A stretch of 64,000 nt of DNA from Arthrobacter sp. CAN_C5 (GTDB taxonomy: Bacteria; Actinomycetota; Actinomycetes; Actinomycetales; Micrococcaceae), in assembly GCF_017875735.1 (NCBI RefSeq), contig NZ_JAGGMZ010000001.1:3596001-3660000 (forward strand). Reading direction: 5' to 3'. The notes beneath the pieces were generated by a model that ran no database searches, was not told the origin of the DNA, and was given only the letters and a program-made list of their open reading frames with translations. Below are positions 49,046-56,900 of the stretch, in pieces. The first letter of the stretch is position 1, and the number at the start of each line of letters is the position of its first letter. The translations under genes and the position numbers were made by a program.

Positions 49046-51358
49046 GTGACGATCAATAGCTCCTCCGCGCCCGCCGAGGCCCGTAAGTTCAACATTGACA
49101 CCGTGGCCCACGCCGCCGAGACTCCCGACGTCGAACTGCCCTGGGCCGCCCTCGGCCTGAAGGAAAACGAGTTCGACCGGGTTGTCGAGATCCTTGGACG
49201 CCGCCCCACCGCCGCCGAGTTGGCGATGTACTCGGTGATGTGGAGCGAGCACTGCTCCTACAAGTCCTCAAAGGTGCACCTGGCGCAGTTCGGCGACAAG
49301 GTCACCGACGCCATGAAGGAGCATCTTCTGGTGGGCATTGGCGAGAACGCCGGCGTCGTCGACATCGGTGACGGCTGGGCCGTGACGTTCAAGGTGGAAT
49401 CCCACAACCACCCCTCCTTCGTGGAGCCTTACCAGGGCGCTGCGACCGGCGTCGGCGGCATTGTCCGCGACATTATTTCCATGGGCGCCCGCCCGGTGGC
49501 GATCATGGATCCGCTGCGGTTCGGCGCCATCGACCACCCGGATACCCCGCGCCTGGTGCACGGGATCGTCTCGGGTATCGGCGGGTACGGCAACTCCCTC
49601 GGGCTGCCGAACATCGGCGGCGAGGTGGTTTTCGACTCCGTCTACCAGGGCAACCCGCTGGTCAACGCATTGGCTGTCGGGGTTCTGCGCCACGAGGACA
49701 TCCGCCTGGCCAACGCCTCCGGCGTCGGTAACAAGGTGGTGCTCTTCGGAGCCCGCACCGGCGGCGACGGTATCGGCGGCGCATCGGTGCTCGCCTCCGA
49801 ATCTTTTGACGCCGACAAGCCGTCCAAGCGCCCCGCCGTCCAAGTGGGCGACCCGTTTGCCGAGAAGGTCCTCATCGAGTGCTGCCTCGAGCTGTTCAAG
49901 GCCTCGGTGGTGGAGGGTATCCAGGACCTGGGTGCCGCTGGCATCTCCTGTGCCACGTCCGAACTGGCGTCCAACGGCGACGGCGGCATGCACGTCGAGC
50001 TGACCGACGTGCTGCTCCGCGATCCGTCGCTGACCCCCGGCGAGATCCTGATGTCCGAGTCGCAGGAACGCATGATGGCCGTCGTCACCCCGGCCAACGC
50101 CGCCGCGTTTGAAGCCATCATGGACAAGTGGAACGTCGAATACTCCTGGCTCGGCGAGGTCACCGACACCGGCCGGCTCATCATCGAGTGGGACGGCGAG
50201 AAGATTGTCGACGTCGACCCGCGGACCGTCGCCCACGACGGGCCCGTCTACCACCGGCCGTTCCACCGCCCCGAGTGGCTCGACGCGCTGCAGGAAAACA
50301 CCTTCGACGGCGACCGGCCGGCGGACGGCGACGCCCTGCGCGCCGCGGTGCTGGAGCTGATGGCCGCGCCGAACATGTGCTCCAAGGACTGGATCACCAA
50401 CCAGTACGACAGGTTTGTGCAGGGCAACACGGCTCTGGCCATGCCCGACGACGCCGGCGTGGTCCGGGTGGATGAGGAAACCGGTCTCGGCGTCGCCATC
50501 TCCACGGACGCGAATGGCCGCTACTCCTACCTCAACCCCTACGAGGGTGCCCGGCTGGCCCTCGCCGAGGCCTACCGGAACGTTGCCACCACCGGCGCCA
50601 AGCCGCTGGCCGTCACCGACTGCCTGAACTTCGGCTCCCCCGAGGACCCCGAGGTGATGTGGCAGTTCGCTGAGACCGTGCGCGGCCTCGCCGACGCCTG
50701 CCAGGAACTCGGCGTCCCGGTCACCGGCGGCAACGTGTCCCTGTACAACCAGACCGGTGGCGTTCCCATCCACCCGACCCCGGTGGTCGGCGTGCTCGGC
50801 GTGTTTGACGACGTCGCCCGCCGCACCCCCTCAGGATGGCGCGACGACGGGCAGGCCATCTACCTGCTCGGCACCACCCGGGACGAGCTGGACGGCTCGG
50901 AATGGGCCAACCTCCGCGGGCACCTCGGCGGGCAGCCCCCGGCCGCAGACCTGACCGCTGAAAAAACCCTCGCCGCCATCCTGATCAATTCCTCCCGGGA
51001 CGGGATGATCGACGCCGCCCACGACCTCTCCGAGGGAGGCCTCGCGGCTGCACTCTCCGAGTCGGCGCTCCGCTTCGGCGTGGGCGCGCGGATCGGGATC
51101 GACGAACTCTGCGAGCGCGACGGCATCGACCCGTTCACCGCCCTGTTCTCCGAGAGCCAGGGCCGCGCCGTCGTTAGCGTCGCCCGCTCCGAAGAGGTGC
51201 GGTTCAACGACATGTGCACGGCGCGCAACTACCCGCATCTGCGGATCGGTGTGGTCGATGTGGAAAATGGCGCCCTGGACGTGCAGGGCCACTTCACCCT
51301 GCCGTTGGAGGAACTGCGGAAAGCCCACGAGGCGACCCTGCCGGAGCACTTCGCGTAG
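49046..51358 (+). CDS. purL: phosphoribosylformylglycinamidine synthase subunit PurL
   Basis: A 770-residue small-type PurL that turns FGAR, ATP and ammonia into FGAM in purine synthesis. It contains [63 protein letters not shown], and a second AIR-synthase-like half with [15 protein letters not shown] and [11 protein letters not shown]. The GTG follows the purQ stop directly (TAAGTG), so the three genes form one operon. Confidence 0.96.
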   Translation: MTINSSSAPAEARKFNIDTVAHAAETPDVELPWAALGLKENEFDRVVEILGRRPTAAELAMYSVMWSEHCSYKSSKVHLAQFGDKVTDAMKEHLLVGIGENAGVVDIGDGWAVTFKVESHNHPSFVEPYQGAATGVGGIVRDIISMGARPVAIMDPLRFGAIDHPDTPRLVHGIVSGIGGYGNSLGLPNIGGEVVFDSVYQGNPLVNALAVGVLRHEDIRLANASGVGNKVVLFGARTGGDGIGGASVLASESFDADKPSKRPAVQVGDPFAEKVLIECCLELFKASVVEGIQDLGAAGISCATSELASNGDGGMHVELTDVLLRDPSLTPGEILMSESQERMMAVVTPANAAAFEAIMDKWNVEYSWLGEVTDTGRLIIEWDGEKIVDVDPRTVAHDGPVYHRPFHRPEWLDALQENTFDGDRPADGDALRAAVLELMAAPNMCSKDWITNQYDRFVQGNTALAMPDDAGVVRVDEETGLGVAISTDANGRYSYLNPYEGARLALAEAYRNVATTGAKPLAVTDCLNFGSPEDPEVMWQFAETVRGLADACQELGVPVTGGNVSLYNQTGGVPIHPTPVVGVLGVFDDVARRTPSGWRDDGQAIYLLGTTRDELDGSEWANLRGHLGGQPPAADLTAEKTLAAILINSSRDGMIDAAHDLSEGGLAAALSESALRFGVGARIGIDELCERDGIDPFTALFSESQGRAVVSVARSEEVRFNDMCTARNYPHLRIGVVDVENGALDVQGHFTLPLEELRKAHEATLPEHFA

Positions 51359-51407
51359 CCGAGGGTCTGATCGAGTTGCGGGTGTTGCTGTCGAGCATCC
51401 GTCAACC

Positions 51408-51505
51408 GTGCAGGTTTCCCCACCCAGTCGTCTGGATTACCCAGCAACCCTGCGTGTTGCACTGCGACACGCAGGGTTTGGGCCAGAAGGTGGGGAAACC
51501 TGCAC
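51408..51505. repeat. nested double hairpin between purL and DUF1990 gene
   Basis: Outer arms GTGCAGGTTTCCCCACC (51408-51424) and GGTGGGGAAACCTGCAC (51489-51505) are perfect 17-bp complements. Inside, AACCCTGCGTGT (51446-51457) and ACACGCAGGGTT (51467-51478) form a second perfect 12-bp stem. No T-run. It may end purSQL transcription or be a small mobile or REP-like element. Confidence 0.9.
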
Positions 51506-51530
51506 CCTCCCGGCACCTTTGTCGCGAAGG

Positions 51531-52058
51531 CTAGCTGGCTAGCCGCTGCGCCGTGGACAGGTACCGGCGGGTGACCAGCTCCTGGCAGAACCGGGCCACC
51601 GGCGCACCCAGCGTGAAGAACCAGTTGGCGTGCCGGCTGAAGGCAAAGACCTCGAAATACACCGCACCCTCCGGATCAAGCACGGCGATGAACGCCTCCT
51701 CACCCCGTTCCGGGTGACCCGGAAGCGTGCCGTACCCGAACCCGGCACGCTGCGGTCCGCCGTCGTCGTCGCCCGGTTCCTCGACCCACACCACCCGGCA
51801 CGGGGCGGGTAACCGGACTGGGCCGATCCCAAACGCTGGTACCACCTCAACGCCGACGGCGGCCCTGGCCTGGCCCGCCGGAACGCTCAACCCGGCCCCC
51901 CGGTGCAGCTGCCAGGACAGGATCCCCTCGGCGAGTCGGGCGTAGGCGGCGTAACCCGCTCCGACCCGGACCCGCCGGGTCACCAGGCGGAACCCCGCCG
52001 GAGATTCGCCCCGCTGGCTCAGGCCAACGGTCGGATAGGTGAATTCAGGAGTCGTCAT
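51531..52058 (-). CDS. DUF1990 family protein
   Basis: A 175-residue protein of the DUF1990 family, found mostly in actinobacteria. Motifs: FTYPTVGLSQRGESPAGF, the helix-forming GYAAYARLAEGILSWQLHR, and the C-terminal FGYGTLPGHPERGEEAFI and RHANWFFTLGAPVARF. Function unknown. It overlaps the end of the YjbR gene by 14 bp, so the two are translated together. Confidence 0.85.
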   Translation of the reverse strand: MTTPEFTYPTVGLSQRGESPAGFRLVTRRVRVGAGYAAYARLAEGILSWQLHRGAGLSVPAGQARAAVGVEVVPAFGIGPVRLPAPCRVVWVEEPGDDDGGPQRAGFGYGTLPGHPERGEEAFIAVLDPEGAVYFEVFAFSRHANWFFTLGAPVARFCQELVTRRYLSTAQRLAS

Positions 52059-52440
52059 CTGCTGCCAATCTGCTCCAGCCGAGCATTACGCGGTCCCGGA
52101 GGGGCAAGGACGCCACCACCAGGTCGTATGAATCCTCAATCATGTCCCGAATCATCGGATCCGGAAGCTCCCCGGTGCACGAGACACCGTTCCAGTGAGT
52201 CTTGTTCAGATGGTAGGCACCCACGATCTCGGGGTGCGCGGCACGCAGCTGTTCGGCGAGGAGTGGGTCGCACTTGAGGCTCACCGACAGGTCAGGGGCG
52301 GCAAGGTCTGACAGGGCGTACATCTTCGCGGCGCCGCCCGGCGCCTTCACCTTGAACACCGAGGCGTCCGGACCGAACGGGAAGTCCTCGTAGGTTCCAG
52401 GCAGCGCAAGACAGAACTCCCGCAGAACAACTGGATCCAT
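52045..52440 (-). CDS. MmcQ/YjbR family DNA-binding-like protein
   Basis: A 131-residue protein of the MmcQ/YjbR family. LREFCLALPGTYEDFPFGPD opens it, VFKVKAPGGAAKMYAL follows, with SVSLKCDPLLAEQLRAAHP and YHLNKTHWNGVSC near the middle. The family has a CyaY-like fold reminiscent of DNA-binding proteins, but its role is not established. First gene of a two-gene unit with DUF1990. Confidence 0.88.
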   Translation of the reverse strand: MDPVVLREFCLALPGTYEDFPFGPDASVFKVKAPGGAAKMYALSDLAAPDLSVSLKCDPLLAEQLRAAHPEIVGAYHLNKTHWNGVSCTGELPDPMIRDMIEDSYDLVVASLPLRDRVMLGWSRLAADDDS

Positions 52441-52500
52441 GGGCCGAGCCTACCGTCAAAAGGTGGCAGGATAGGAGAAAACCAACCGCAGGAGCACACC

Positions 52501-53328
52501 ATGGGCGAGGCAAAACGCCAGGCTGGCAAGGCAGCAGATGCCGCCGAGGACGTATCGGATTCCAAGGCATTCGAGGTCGCTGCACGGGCCGGCTACATCG
52601 CTGCCGGGCTCCTGCACATCCTGATCGGGGTGATCGCCCTCCGCGTCGCCATGGGTGGCTCCGGCAGTGCGGACCAGAGCGGTGCGATCAGCGCCCTCGG
52701 CGATGGCCCCGGCGGTTCGCTCCTCCTGTGGGCGTGCTCGATCGGGTCGATCGCCCTGGCACTGTTCATGCTCAGTGAGGTGTTCTTCGGTGCCCGCGGC
52801 ATGAAGGACTCCGACAAGCTCAAGTTCCGCGCCAAAAATGCGGCCAAGGCCGTGACCTACGGCGTGATCGGTGGAACGTTCGCCACTTATGCTTCGGGTG
52901 GCAGCAGCGACAGCAGCGAGAGCACCCAGAACGTGAGCGCTTCCCTGATGTCCAACCCGGCGGGTTCGGTGCTGCTGATGGCGGTCGGCGCCGGTGTCAT
53001 GGTGGTAGGCGGCTACTTCGTCTACAGCGGTGCCACGAAGAAGTTCAAGGAGAACCTCAAGGCGCTGCCCGGAAAGGGCGCCGGGGCCGCCGTCGTCAAT
53101 CTTGGCGTGGTGGGCTACATTGCCAAGGGGGTTGCCCTCCTGGTGCTGGGCCTGCTGTTCATCGTCGCGACGGTGCAGAATGACCCCGAGGAATCCACCG
53201 GCCTGGACGGCGCGCTGAAGTCGCTGCAGGGTCAGCCGTACGGCGCCTGGATCCTGGGCGTAGTGGCTCTCGGGTTGATTGCTTACGGCGTGTTTATGGT
53301 GATCCGGTCCCGCTACCAGAAGATGTAG
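52501..53328 (+). CDS. DUF1206 domain-containing membrane protein
   Basis: A 275-residue membrane protein with six hydrophobic segments arranged as three repeats of two. Each repeat has a conserved ARAGYIAAGLLHILIGVIALR-like start, seen again as RAKNAAKAVTYGVIGG and VVNLGVVGYIAKGVALLVLG. A charged N-terminus precedes it. DUF1206 proteins are frequent in actinobacteria and cyanobacteria; function unknown. AGGAG lies eight bases before the ATG. Confidence 0.87.
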   Translation: MGEAKRQAGKAADAAEDVSDSKAFEVAARAGYIAAGLLHILIGVIALRVAMGGSGSADQSGAISALGDGPGGSLLLWACSIGSIALALFMLSEVFFGARGMKDSDKLKFRAKNAAKAVTYGVIGGTFATYASGGSSDSSESTQNVSASLMSNPAGSVLLMAVGAGVMVVGGYFVYSGATKKFKENLKALPGKGAGAAVVNLGVVGYIAKGVALLVLGLLFIVATVQNDPEESTGLDGALKSLQGQPYGAWILGVVALGLIAYGVFMVIRSRYQKM

Positions 53329-53345
53329 CGGTTACAGGCCTCCAC

Positions 53346-53762
53346 TTAGCGACGCATTCCCGGGGCCTCGATGGCCGGGCAGGTATTCATGACGACGTCG
53401 AGCCCTGCCGCCTTGGCCCGCTCCGCCGCGGCCTCGTCAATGACCCCGAGTTGCAGCCAGACCGCCTTGGCGCCCACCTCGATGGCCTGGTCCACTACCG
53501 CTCCAACCTTCGACGAGTTCACGAAACAGTCGACGACGTCGATAGCTCCGGGGATGTCAGCGAGCCGCTGGTACCCGGTGCGCCCGTGCACGTCGTCGCC
53601 CTTGAGACTGACCGGAACCACGTCCAGGCCGAGGTTGTCGATCAGAAATCGGGAGACCCCGAGCGCCGCACGCCGGGGGTTGTTGGAGAGCCCCACCACC
53701 GCCCAGCGTCCAGGCGTGGTCAGGAGTTTGCGGATCACTTCAGGATCGTTGCTGTGAGTCAC
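53346..53762 (-). CDS. CoA-binding domain protein (YccU-like), paralogue 1
   Basis: A 138-residue Rossmann-fold CoA-binding protein: WAVVGLSNNPRRAALGVSRFL, VVPVSLKGDD, VDCFVNSSKVGAVVDQAIE, KAVWLQLGVIDEAAAERAKAAGL and VVMNTCPAIEAP. It lacks the succinyl-CoA-synthetase-like catalytic partner and may be a regulatory or carrier protein. It lies directly divergent from the first S-box riboswitch; a longer paralogue ends the second sulfur operon, so both bracket the sulfur region. Confidence 0.88.
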   Translation of the reverse strand: MTHSNDPEVIRKLLTTPGRWAVVGLSNNPRRAALGVSRFLIDNLGLDVVPVSLKGDDVHGRTGYQRLADIPGAIDVVDCFVNSSKVGAVVDQAIEVGAKAVWLQLGVIDEAAAERAKAAGLDVVMNTCPAIEAPGMRR

Positions 53763-53845
53763 GGTGCTATGCCTTTCGCTGCAATCGGTCGGATTGTTAC
53801 GCCACCACTTGCGGGGAACCCCTGCACAGGAGTTTAGTAGTGGTT

Positions 53846-53978
53846 GACCATCCCGAGCGGCCGAGAGACCTGGATCGATGAAGCCGCAGCAACCCTGGCC
53901 ATCCGGCTAACCATTTGCAAAGCATCAGTGCAGAGGGCAGCCGGTGACAGTAGGGTGCTACCGCCAGGATCGATGGAG
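53846..53978 (+). promoter_or_regulatory. S-box (SAM-I) riboswitch upstream of ssuB-like gene
   Basis: The P1 stem pairs CCATC (53848-53852) with GATGG (53972-53976). Core elements of the class are visible: CCGAGCGGCCGAGAGACC, TGAAGCCGCAGCAACC and AGGGTGCTACCGCCAGG. The GGAG that would serve the ABC ATPase start at 53987 overlaps the 3' strand of P1, so SAM binding should hide the ribosome binding site. The 83 bp before it, from the divergent CoA-binding gene, should hold the promoter. Confidence 0.88.
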
Positions 53979-53986
53979 TTAATCCT

Positions 53987-54799
53987 ATGACCGTTCTGGC
54001 ATCACCACAGTCCCCTACCACCGTGTCCGCCAAGCAGGCGCTCAATGTGAGGTTCACCGGCCTGGGCCGCAGTTTTGGACCCGCCGCTGACCGGCGCACC
54101 GTCCTCCGCGACATCAACTTCGACGTCGCTGCGGGGGAAGTCCTCGCCATCCTCGGGCCCAGCGGGTGCGGAAAATCCACCCTCCTGCGGGCCGCAGCGG
54201 GCCTGGACGCCCTCAACGCCGGCTCGGTGGTGATCGACGGCACCGAGGTCCGTGGCATCGACGAACGCTGCGCGGTGGCTTTCCAGGAGCCACGACTGCT
54301 GCCCTGGCACACCCTTCAGGCCAATGTCGCGATCGGCCTGCCCAAGGCGTCCAGCGCCAGTGAGGGCAAGGCGAAAGTGGCTGAGCTGCTGCAGCTGGTC
54401 GAGCTCGACCAGTTCGCCAAGCACCGCCCGAGGGAGGTCTCCGGCGGAATGGCACAGCGGGCCTCCCTGGCCCGGGCGCTGGCCCGGAACCCCGGGGTCC
54501 TCCTCCTCGACGAGCCGTTTGGTGCCCTGGACGCCCTCACCCGGATCAAAATGCAGGACCTCCTGCTCGACATCCACAAGGCCCAACCGACCACGGTATT
54601 GCTGGTCACCCACGACGTCGATGAAGCGCTGCAGCTCGCCGACCGGATCATTGTCCTGGGCGCCGACGGCGACCAACCCGGCGCCACCATCACCGAGGTC
54701 CTCACCGTCCCCGGGGACCGGCCACGCGACCGCAACTCGGCCGATCTCGGCCGAATGCGCAGTTCCCTGCTGACTTCCCTGGGAGTGACCGGCCACTAG
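53987..54799 (+). CDS. ssuB: aliphatic sulfonate/organosulfur ABC transporter ATP-binding protein (SsuB-like)
   Basis: A 270-residue ATPase of the nitrate/sulfonate/taurine family. Walker A GPSGCGKST at residues 57-65, the family's Q-loop FQEPRLLPW, signature VSGGMAQRASLARAL, Walker B LLLDEPFGALD, and His switch LLVTHDVDEAL. It is first in a riboswitch-controlled operon; the ribosome binding site overlaps riboswitch P1. The substrate class is inferred from family and from the sulfur genes nearby. Confidence 0.88.
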   Translation: MTVLASPQSPTTVSAKQALNVRFTGLGRSFGPAADRRTVLRDINFDVAAGEVLAILGPSGCGKSTLLRAAAGLDALNAGSVVIDGTEVRGIDERCAVAFQEPRLLPWHTLQANVAIGLPKASSASEGKAKVAELLQLVELDQFAKHRPREVSGGMAQRASLARALARNPGVLLLDEPFGALDALTRIKMQDLLLDIHKAQPTTVLLVTHDVDEALQLADRIIVLGADGDQPGATITEVLTVPGDRPRDRNSADLGRMRSSLLTSLGVTGH

Positions 54800-54954
54800 G
54801 CCGCGCCTTCCTGTCCTTCTTCCGCGGCCACCCACCTCCCGGCGCTGCAGTAGTTTCCTGCACCCCCGGCACCCGCGCCACACCCAGTACCACCCAGTTT
54901 TTTCCCATTCCCACCCACCCCGTCCCCCACGACGTGTCTCACCAAAGGACCCCC
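54800..54954 (+). other. C-rich, G-poor spacer inside the sulfur transporter operon
   Basis: The 155 bp between the ATPase and binding protein genes are strikingly pyrimidine-rich and low in G on the coding strand, particularly around 54860-54940 (for example CCACCCAGTTTTTTCCC and CCCACCCCGTCCCCCAC), unlike any neighbouring gap. Such strands are typical of Rho utilisation sites. The AAAGGA for the next gene ends it. The role is inferred from composition. Confidence 0.5.
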
Positions 54955-55989
54955 ATGAACCGCCACCCATCGCACCTCCCCCGCCGCACCGCCCTGGGCG
55001 CGGCCTCCCTCGCCGTCGTCGCCTCCTTCGCCCTGACCGGGTGCATGGCCGGCGAGGACGCCGCCGGTCCGGCGGGCGGGGAACTGAACATCGACTTTGC
55101 TACCTACAACCCCCTGTCCCTGGTCATCAAGGAACAGGGCTGGCTCGAGGCTGAACTGGCCGAGGAGAACGTCACCGTCAACTGGATCCAGTCCGCCGGG
55201 TCCAACAAAGCCAACGAGGCCCTGCGTGCCGGGGCGATCGACGTCGGGTCCACCGCCGGCTCGGCCGCGTTGCTCGCCCGTTCCAACGGCTCACCCATCA
55301 AGACCATCGACATCTACTCCCAGCCGGAATGGTCTGCCCTGGTAACCAACGCGGATTCCGGGATCGAGGAAATCGGGGACCTGCGCGGCAAGTCAATCGC
55401 CGCCACCAAAGGGACTGACCCGTACTTCTTCCTGTTGCAGGCCCTGGAGGCCGGCGGGGTAGATCCCTCCGAGGTGACGGTGCAGAACCTGCAGCACGCC
55501 GATGGGCGGGCTGCGCTGGCCAACGGGTCGGTCGATGCATGGTCCGGACTCGACCCGATCATGGCCTCCGCCGAGCAGGATGGCGCCACCCTCTTCTTCA
55601 GGGACATCGACTTCAATACCTACGGTTTCCTCAACGCCACCGAGGAGTTCATTGAAGAATCCCCCGAACTGGCCCAGACCGTCGTGAATGCCTACGAAAA
55701 GGCCCGCGAATGGGCTACCGAGAACCCCGAAGAGACAGCGGAAATCCTCGCCGAAGTCGCTGGAATCGACGTCGAGATCGCCAACGCCGTCATCATCGAC
55801 CGCACCAACCTGTCCGTCGACCCCGCCCCGGGGGATGCGCAGCGTGCCGTGCTGGAAAAGATCGGGCCGGTATTCGTCGAATCCGGTGATGTTTCCAGCC
55901 AGGAACAGGTCGATGAAGCGCTGGACACCCTCTTTGATGACTCCCTGGTGCGCAACGCGGACCCCGCGGCGATTGAGGCCTCCTCATGA
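54955..55989 (+). CDS. ssuA: ABC transporter substrate-binding lipoprotein (SsuA/TauA-like)
   Basis: A 344-residue binding protein of the NMT1/SsuA family. Signal peptide with lipobox FALTGC and Cys30; a twin arginine at residues 10-11 raises the chance of Tat export. Mature part: FATYNPLSLVIKEQGWLEAE, WIQSAGSNKANEALRAGAID and DVGSTAGSAALLA, as in sulfonate binders, with DGRAALANGSVDAWSGLDP later. The ATG at 54955 has AAAGGA before it. It overlaps the permease gene by four bases. The exact ligand (sulfonate or other organosulfur) is not determined. Confidence 0.88.
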   Translation: MNRHPSHLPRRTALGAASLAVVASFALTGCMAGEDAAGPAGGELNIDFATYNPLSLVIKEQGWLEAELAEENVTVNWIQSAGSNKANEALRAGAIDVGSTAGSAALLARSNGSPIKTIDIYSQPEWSALVTNADSGIEEIGDLRGKSIAATKGTDPYFFLLQALEAGGVDPSEVTVQNLQHADGRAALANGSVDAWSGLDPIMASAEQDGATLFFRDIDFNTYGFLNATEEFIEESPELAQTVVNAYEKAREWATENPEETAEILAEVAGIDVEIANAVIIDRTNLSVDPAPGDAQRAVLEKIGPVFVESGDVSSQEQVDEALDTLFDDSLVRNADPAAIEASS

Positions 55990-56900
55990 CCCATCTGGGG
56001 AACCCGTACGTGACCGGGAACAGTGTTACGGCAGCGAGCAAGGCCGGTTTAGAGGCCTCAGGCTCCACCGTGACAACGGCAGACGCCACCCAGCCGCAGC
56101 CCGAACGGGGTGGGCCGGCACATGGATGGTCCCAGACCGGCCCGCTGCGGCGTGGCTGGGTGCGTCTGCTCCTCGGGTTGCTCCTGCCGGCGCTGATCAT
56201 CACCGTCTGGCAGCTGAACTCGGTCACCGGCCTGTTCAGCTCCGTCCAGGTCCCGCCGCCGGCTGCGGTGTTCAACGCCGCCGTCGAACTCATTCAGCGC
56301 GGCGAGCTGTGGACCCACATCGGTATCTCCACCCAACGGGTGCTGCTGGGCTTCACGTTCGGCGCGGCCCTGGGACTGGTGGTCGGCTCACTGGTGGGGT
56401 TGTCCCGGATCGCCGACGCCCTGCTGGCACCGACCATCGGCGCGCTCCGGGCCGTCCCTTCCCTGGCCTGGGTACCGCTGCTGATCCTGTGGATGAAAAT
56501 CGGTGAAGACTCGAAAATCACCCTGATTCTCATCGGCGCCTTCTTCCCGGTGTTCACCACCGTCTACATTGCGTTGCGCCACGTGGACCGGAACCTGGTC
56601 GAAGCTGGCCGGGCGTTCGGCCTCAAGGGCCTGAAGCTGCTGACCACCGTGCAACTCCCGGCGGTGATTCCCGCCGTTTTCTCGGGCCTGCGGCTGGGGC
56701 TCGCCCAGGCGTGGCTGTTCCTGGTCGCCGCGGAACTGATTGCCTCCTCCCTGGGGCTCGGCTATCTGCTCAGTGATTCACAGAACAATGGACGGGTGGA
56801 CAGGATCTTCCTGGCCATCATCCTGCTGGCCATCATTGGCAAGACCACCGACGCCTTGCTGGGGATCGCCGAGAAGTGGGCGGTACGACGATGGGCCTAA
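55986..56900 (+). CDS. ssuC: ABC transporter permease (SsuC-like)
   Basis: A 304-residue permease with about six membrane helices after a hydrophilic N-terminus of some 55 residues. The EAA loop reads NLVEAGRAFGLKGLKLLTTV with the following LPAVIPAVFSGLRLGLAQAW, typical of SsuC/TauC. ATG overlaps the ssuA stop (ATGA), and its own 3' end overlaps the acyl-CoA ligase start by 10 bp, so all four genes look co-translated. Confidence 0.9.
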   Translation: MTHLGNPYVTGNSVTAASKAGLEASGSTVTTADATQPQPERGGPAHGWSQTGPLRRGWVRLLLGLLLPALIITVWQLNSVTGLFSSVQVPPPAAVFNAAVELIQRGELWTHIGISTQRVLLGFTFGAALGLVVGSLVGLSRIADALLAPTIGALRAVPSLAWVPLLILWMKIGEDSKITLILIGAFFPVFTTVYIALRHVDRNLVEAGRAFGLKGLKLLTTVQLPAVIPAVFSGLRLGLAQAWLFLVAAELIASSLGLGYLLSDSQNNGRVDRIFLAIILLAIIGKTTDALLGIAEKWAVRRWA

